Below, piece by piece: positions 5,909 through 11,071 of a DNA stretch of 11,071 nt (its first letter is position 1; each line of letters opens with the position of its first letter). The notes below the pieces were generated by a model. It searched no databases, was not told the DNA's origin, and saw nothing but the letters and a program-made list of their open reading frames with translations. This DNA is from Acidobacteriota bacterium (GTDB taxonomy: Bacteria; Acidobacteriota; Terriglobia; UBA7540). A program made the position numbers and the translations under genes. The DNA lies in the NCBI GenBank assembly GCA_003165615.1, contig PLWR01000625.1, positions 1 through 11,071 of the forward strand, in the 5' to 3' direction.

Positions 5909-8900
5909 CCTCCGTTCGCGAATCATCGTGGCCCTCCCCATCGCCGGATTGTTCATCGCCGGCATTGCGGCACGTGGCAACCTTGGGGATTGGCTCCAGA
6001 ACCTTGATGGGAACGGGCGCTTTGAGATGATCTTCTTCCGCGTCATCTCGCTGCCCACCGGCCCCTTGACCGTTCGCCGCCTGCCTGCCGAGTCCCGCCA
6101 CACCTTGGACGAACTTGTCGCCAAAACTCCCAATGACGCGGAGCTTTACCTGATGCGCGCCCGCGCTGACGAAGAACAATTGGATTTCACCACCGCTGAG
6201 GCCGACTGGCAGAGGTATGCCCAACTCGCCGCCAACAAGGTCGATGCCCAATTGCAGCTTGCGGATTTCTATCACCAGCGCCTGCGTCCGCTTGACGAAA
6301 TCAAATCGCTGAACACTGCCGCACAGGCGCCTTCCTCGCCTGCGGACAAGCTGCTGCCCCCCGATCAGCAGCGGGCATGGCAAACCTTCGCTCGCATCTT
6401 CCCGGTGATCCGCCTTCAGGCTCTGCCCCCAGCGCTTTCCATGGAGCAATACAACGCCTGGATCGCCCGCTACCCACGTGAGGCGGCGATCTATTCGCGG
6501 TATTTCAATTTCCTTCTGGAAGCAAAGAAACTGCCCGAGGCTGAGCGGCTCATCGGCCGGTACGAAAAGGCATTTCCACTCGACAGAGTTTTCCCCATTG
6601 AGGCTCGCGCGACGCTGGCTTACAAGCGCGGCTCCACGGACGAGGCGCTAGCCCTGTATGACCGCAGTTTTCAACCGCTCTGGCCGCCCGATCTCATTCA
6701 GGATTATTTCAACCTGCTGAAAGAAACTCACCGTCTGCGCGAATTTCTCAGCCGCTCCCGAGCTGCCGCAAGCGCCAATCCCACCGACATGGGCGCCGCA
6801 GCGCGCCTGTTCTATTACTACCAGCAGCAAGGAAACCTCGGCGAAGGCGAGCGCGTGCTGGTTGATTACCGTCTGCGTATGGAAAAAACGAACGCGGTGT
6901 GGAAAGGCGACCAACTCTGGACGCTCGCCCGCCTCTTTGATGGCATCCACGCGTATGACGACGCCGCGCGCGGTTATTACGCGCTCTATAGCCTGCCCGG
7001 CGTGGAGCCGGACCTTCAGGAAAAGGCCCTGGCGGCGATTGCCAATTTACTTCTGACCGCCCCCGAGCAGCCCATTCACTTTGGCAGTAATTCCATTTCT
7101 TTCCTCCGCGACATCGGCGCCATGGATCCTTACCCCGGCTTCCTGAACGGCATCGTTTCTCTGCTGCTCAACTCCCAGTCGCCCGCCGAACAATACTCCC
7201 AAGCGGAGGGATCCGCCGTGGCCTATTTCCACCGCGCACGGGCCGCGGACCTCATTGCGCTGTTTGACCAACGCTTTCCCAAGTCGGGCGAGCGCAGCGA
7301 CCTCCACGCCCGGCTGCCCGATGCCTATGCGGTTTATGCGGCCGATGACGCCGTTCTGCGCGAGGGCCGCCAGTTTCTGACTGCCTTCCCGATGGCCAGC
7401 CAGCGCGTTCATGTGGCCATGTTGATGGCCGATTGTCTGGCTCGCAAAAACCGGGTGAAGGAGGAGTTCGCCCTCTACGACCAGCTTCTGAGTGAGCTGG
7501 CCGCGCACGCCGATCATGTCCCGCTGGGCGAGAGCGCCCACGCGAATGTTTCCTTGACCCGACAGTCCACACCACCGGGTCAGGCAGAAGGCACAGACGC
7601 TGCTCCGGAAGCAGGAGCGGAAAACGAGACCCCCGATGCAGAAAGCGGCGCGGAGGGAAGAGAACAACCGCCCACTCGCCACGGGTTCACTGCGGCCCGA
7701 GTTCGGACAACCCCGAGGCCAGAGGGCCAGCCGCGTTCACCGGAATATTCCCAAGTGCTCGAACGCTACATTTCGCGCTTGGTCACTCTCCAGAAACCGC
7801 TCGCGGTGATCGAGCTTTTCCGGCGCGAGATGGATCACAATTCGAACGATCCCGGCCTTTACGAACGGCTGGCGGCCTTCCTCGAACAGAACCACATGGA
7901 CGAGCGCATCGAGGCTGTCTACAAAAAGGCCATTCAGCAGTTTCCCGATCGGTCGTGGTACCAGAAGTTGGCCCGCTGGTATTTGACGCGTAAAAGGCAT
8001 CAGCAGTTTGAAGAACTGACCCAGCAGGTGATCCAGATCTTCTCGGGAACGGACCTTCAGGAGTATTTCCAATCGGTGATGTGGAACGGGACGGTGGTCC
8101 CGCAGATGTATGTGCAGTTGAACCTATACGCCCACCAGCGGTTTCCTAACAATCTGACGTTCGTACGAAACCTGCTGGGCGCCTATCAGACAAAGCCAAT
8201 CGAAAACCACCAAGCCTGGGAAGCCCTTATCCGTCAATACTGGTTTTATGACGACGGGCTGCGCTCAGAGTATTTTGCTTACCTGTCCCGCAGCGGCCGC
8301 CTCGATTCGGAACTTCAAGCCATGCGTGCCGCGAATCCCCAGACCGGTGCGGGAAAATGGAACGAGCTTAGCCAGGCCAACCCCGCCGCCGCACAGTTTA
8401 TTGCGGAGGCAGAGATCTGGCGTTCGCACTATGAATCTGCCGCGCCGGTGATCAAAGCGCTCGCCGAGGTCTTTCCTGCGGACCAGGACTTGGGCCAGCG
8501 CGCTTCTTCTGTCTTCCGCTCGCTCGCGCCATTCGATCCTCAAGACACGGAGATTGCCGCGGGCATTGAAAACACGCTGGCGAAATCGAGCCCGGGGGAC
8601 CGGGATATTCTCATCCGCATCGGCGATGTCTACGCGGATCGCGAGATGTTCGCCAAGGCTCGGCCCTATTGGAATCGCGTGCCACAACTTGAGCCCGGCA
8701 ACCCTGACGCGCACCTGCAATCGGCGACAGTGTTTTGGGACTACTTCCTGTTCGGCGACACGCTGAGGGTGATCCGCGACGCACGCAAGAAACTCTCAAA
8801 TCCCGCCCTTTTCGCCTATGAGGCAGGAGCCGTTTACGAGGGCCAGCGGGACTATCCCCGCGCGGTCGGCGAATATCTGAATGGCGCCCTGGCTTCCGCG

Positions 8901-11071
8901 GATGATTCCGCCGCGCGCCGCCGCCTGCTGCAATTGGCCAAGCGCGCGAACTTGAGTGGCGCCATCGACCAGGCGACAGACAAAGCTGCCCGCGGCGCTG
9001 AACCCGATGCGAATGCTGTTTCCCTGCGCATCGCTGTGCTGGAGGCCCTCAAGCGTCGCGCCGATCTTGAAACCTTTATCACCCGGTTGACGCAGAGCAC
9101 ATCCTCGCTTGAACTGCTGGCGCAGATTCAGCCGGCCGCCGAGCGGCAAGGCTTTGACAATGTCCGCATCCTAATCCTTGAACGTCAGATCGCTCTCCTC
9201 ACCGACCCGGTGGAGAAAATACAGGTTCGCCTGGAACTCGCGCGCTTCTATGAATCGAAGAACCAGATAGAGCAGGCTCGGGCGCTCACGGAAACGCTGT
9301 ATGGCGAGAACCCGCTGCTTCTCGGCGTGGTGCGTTCCACCGTTGATTTCTACTGGCGCAACAAAATGTGGGACGCTGCCATCGGCACTTTGCTGAAGGC
9401 GGCCAAGTCCGCCTACCCCGACCTTGGGGGGCAGTTCACGTTCGAGGCGGCGCGCAAAGCGACCGAAGCCAGGGAGTGCGCACGGGCGCGCGAATTGCTC
9501 ACTCCTCTGCTCCAAAATCAGCAGTACAACGCCGAATACCTGGCGGCGATGGCGGACACCTACGCTCGCGAAGGAGACGACAAATCTCTGCGCGACTTTT
9601 ACCTCGCCCAGGTCCAGTCATTTCGCGCCTCCGACTTGCCAGCGGATGATAAGACGGCACGCATCGCAGCACTTCGCCGGGGCTTGATTCCAGCACTCGC
9701 CCGCTTGAAGGATTTCGAAGGGGCGGTGGACCAGTACGTCGAGATCGTAAACAAGTTTCAGGAGGACGAAGGGCTGGCTCAGGAGGCCGCGGCATTTGCC
9801 GACCATCATGCCCGGCGCCAACAACTGCTCGATTACTACACCAAGGCTACCGCAGATTCGCCCAAGGACTTCCGCTGGCCCATGGTTCTGGCGCGGATTC
9901 AGACTTACTTTGAGGACTATGCCGGGGCGATTGCCTCCTATAGGAAGGTGCGCACCATGCGGCCCGACCGCACTGACTTACTGACGGCGCAGGCCACTCT
10001 GGAAGAGCGCTCGATGCAGTTCGACGACGCCCTGAAGAGCTACTCGCGCCTCTATGAATTGACGTACGAGAATCCCGAATGGATGGAGAAGATCGCGGAG
10101 CTCCATGCGCGTGAAGGCCAGACCGACGCGGCAGTGGCAGCATTAAAGAAGGCCTTGATCGAAGGCCGTCCGGAGAGACCTGACTTGTACTTCGACGTCG
10201 CCGACCGCCTGGCTGGTTGGAACATGCTCAACGAGGCCCGGCAGTTTTCAGAGCGCGGTGTGGCACTTGCCGACGAGGATTTATTGATCCAGCCTGAGGA
10301 CGTCAAGGGCGCGCTCGGGTATGTCACGCTTTTGACGCGCCTGAGAGATTACAGCACAGCGTATGCACGCCTCATGGAGGCCTTGAAGGCGGCGCGAGAA
10401 CAGAAAGCTCAGCCCGACCTGAATCAGTTCCTCTCGGCCATGGGTCGCGTGGTGAAGCAATACTACACGCCGGAAGAAGCCAGCGCCTTCGCCCAGTTCC
10501 TTCTAGGACAAAAGGAAGGGATAGAGACGAACACCTTCGTGGAGACGCTCATTCCGCTGGCGCAATACGCCGGCCTCACGGACCTCGAGGCGCGTTGGCG
10601 TCTTGAGGTGATGATGGGCAGCCCCGGCTCAGACCAAGCCCAAGCCATGGAGACGCGCCTCGAGGAGTTGCAAAAGCAGCGCATGAGGTTCAACGAGTTC
10701 GGAGCGCAGCTTGAAGCCTACTGGAAAGTCTTCCCCCAGAGATCGGGCAAAGATTATTACCTGGAAAGGGCCGCGGACAGCTACGGCTCGGCGGGAAACA
10801 CTGGCGCGGAGCTTGGTGCGCTCCAGCAGGCCTTCGATCGACAAGGATTGGATGGCCAGCATCTTCAACGCTACCTTAATTTGATCTCCACGACATCATC
10901 GGAGCAACTCGTGGCAATCTCCGGAGGAGATCGTGGATCCCAGGTTCGCGATGCGGCAGCAACAACGGCGCTCGCGACGGGGAAGGTTGATCTGGCCCTC
11001 CGAGCCATTGGCGCGCGCGGGCGAGGCCTGCCCTCCGTTTGGACGCGCGCCTACACGGGTCTGGTGGGTTT
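5892..11071 (+). CDS. Giant exported TPR / alpha-solenoid protein (partial, C-terminus beyond right edge)
   Basis: An open frame of 1726 codons plus 2 nt runs from the TTG at 5892 to the window edge without a stop. It overlaps the end of the VIT/VWA gene by 17 nt. The N-terminus is (M)KSYRDLRSR followed by one hydrophobic segment at about residues 11-27 (IIVALPIAGLFIAGIAA), a signal anchor or signal peptide. The rest is almost entirely helical and rich in Ala, Leu, Tyr and Arg, with degenerate tetratricopeptide helix pairs. Examples are LYERLAAFLEQNHMDERIEA (about residue 656), ILIRIGDVYADREMFAKARP (about 907), LFAYEAGAVYEGQRDYPRAV (about 972), LARFYESKNQIEQARALTE (about 1114) and WMEKIAELHAREGQTDAAVA (about 1397). 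An acidic, Pro-rich insert (about residues 540-616, GQAEGTDAAPEAGAENETP and following) is probably disordered and separates an N-terminal from a larger C-terminal solenoid. No enzyme domain is visible. A scaffold or assembly role on the periplasmic face is inferred from the repeats and from the co-transcribed VWA and propeller genes. It is much longer than ordinary TPR proteins. Confidence 0.9.
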   Translation, partial: MKSYRDLRSRIIVALPIAGLFIAGIAARGNLGDWLQNLDGNGRFEMIFFRVISLPTGPLTVRRLPAESRHTLDELVAKTPNDAELYLMRARADEEQLDFTTAEADWQRYAQLAANKVDAQLQLADFYHQRLRPLDEIKSLNTAAQAPSSPADKLLPPDQQRAWQTFARIFPVIRLQALPPALSMEQYNAWIARYPREAAIYSRYFNFLLEAKKLPEAERLIGRYEKAFPLDRVFPIEARATLAYKRGSTDEALALYDRSFQPLWPPDLIQDYFNLLKETHRLREFLSRSRAAASANPTDMGAAARLFYYYQQQGNLGEGERVLVDYRLRMEKTNAVWKGDQLWTLARLFDGIHAYDDAARGYYALYSLPGVEPDLQEKALAAIANLLLTAPEQPIHFGSNSISFLRDIGAMDPYPGFLNGIVSLLLNSQSPAEQYSQAEGSAVAYFHRARAADLIALFDQRFPKSGERSDLHARLPDAYAVYAADDAVLREGRQFLTAFPMASQRVHVAMLMADCLARKNRVKEEFALYDQLLSELAAHADHVPLGESAHANVSLTRQSTPPGQAEGTDAAPEAGAENETPDAESGAEGREQPPTRHGFTAARVRTTPRPEGQPRSPEYSQVLERYISRLVTLQKPLAVIELFRREMDHNSNDPGLYERLAAFLEQNHMDERIEAVYKKAIQQFPDRSWYQKLARWYLTRKRHQQFEELTQQVIQIFSGTDLQEYFQSVMWNGTVVPQMYVQLNLYAHQRFPNNLTFVRNLLGAYQTKPIENHQAWEALIRQYWFYDDGLRSEYFAYLSRSGRLDSELQAMRAANPQTGAGKWNELSQANPAAAQFIAEAEIWRSHYESAAPVIKALAEVFPADQDLGQRASSVFRSLAPFDPQDTEIAAGIENTLAKSSPGDRDILIRIGDVYADREMFAKARPYWNRVPQLEPGNPDAHLQSATVFWDYFLFGDTLRVIRDARKKLSNPALFAYEAGAVYEGQRDYPRAVGEYLNGALASADDSAARRRLLQLAKRANLSGAIDQATDKAARGAEPDANAVSLRIAVLEALKRRADLETFITRLTQSTSSLELLAQIQPAAERQGFDNVRILILERQIALLTDPVEKIQVRLELARFYESKNQIEQARALTETLYGENPLLLGVVRSTVDFYWRNKMWDAAIGTLLKAAKSAYPDLGGQFTFEAARKATEARECARARELLTPLLQNQQYNAEYLAAMADTYAREGDDKSLRDFYLAQVQSFRASDLPADDKTARIAALRRGLIPALARLKDFEGAVDQYVEIVNKFQEDEGLAQEAAAFADHHARRQQLLDYYTKATADSPKDFRWPMVLARIQTYFEDYAGAIASYRKVRTMRPDRTDLLTAQATLEERSMQFDDALKSYSRLYELTYENPEWMEKIAELHAREGQTDAAVAALKKALIEGRPERPDLYFDVADRLAGWNMLNEARQFSERGVALADEDLLIQPEDVKGALGYVTLLTRLRDYSTAYARLMEALKAAREQKAQPDLNQFLSAMGRVVKQYYTPEEASAFAQFLLGQKEGIETNTFVETLIPLAQYAGLTDLEARWRLEVMMGSPGSDQAQAMETRLEELQKQRMRFNEFGAQLEAYWKVFPQRSGKDYYLERAADSYGSAGNTGAELGALQQAFDRQGLDGQHLQRYLNLISTTSSEQLVAISGGDRGSQVRDAAATTALATGKVDLALRAIGARGRGLPSVWTRAYTGLVG

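Overview
The window is about 60% G+C and looks bacterial. The most likely source is an Acidobacteriota-type soil or sediment bacterium. That rests on my memory of similar VIT/VWA proteins and of similar small multi-pass membrane proteins in that phylum; no marker gene here fixes the taxonomy. There are no rRNA, tRNA, CRISPR, phage or complete insertion-sequence features.

Layout. (1) Positions 1-867, minus strand: the first 289 residues of a multi-pass membrane protein of unknown function, cut by the left edge. (2) Positions 868-1592: a 725-base divergent intergenic region. It holds a plausible promoter for the minus-strand gene, a short tandem repeat, an orphan TATAAT promoter-like site, a doubtful 41-codon ORF with a ribosome-binding site, and a roughly 88-bp hairpin repeat (MITE-like) flanked by a 6-bp direct repeat that looks like a target-site duplication. 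(3) Positions 1593-11071, plus strand: three overlapping genes that form one operon. They encode a membrane-anchored protein with about 14 propeller motifs (642 aa), an exported VIT + von Willebrand A protein with an intact metal-binding MIDAS motif and Ig-like C-terminus (796 aa), and a giant exported TPR/alpha-solenoid protein (at least 1726 aa, cut by the right edge).

How the operon may work. Gene 1 ends and gene 2 begins in an ATGA overlap. Gene 3 starts at a TTG codon inside the end of gene 2, behind an almost perfect Shine-Dalgarno sequence. This tight coupling suggests the three products are needed together. All three carry N-terminal export or anchor segments and consist of protein- or ligand-binding folds, with no recognisable enzyme domain. 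I infer a cell-envelope binding or assembly complex: a propeller sensor/scaffold, a metal-dependent adhesion module and a long helical scaffold. It loosely recalls VWA + TPR pairs such as the Bat operon, but with VIT and double-propeller partners. The function is unknown; this operon is the part of the window most likely to be an undescribed system.
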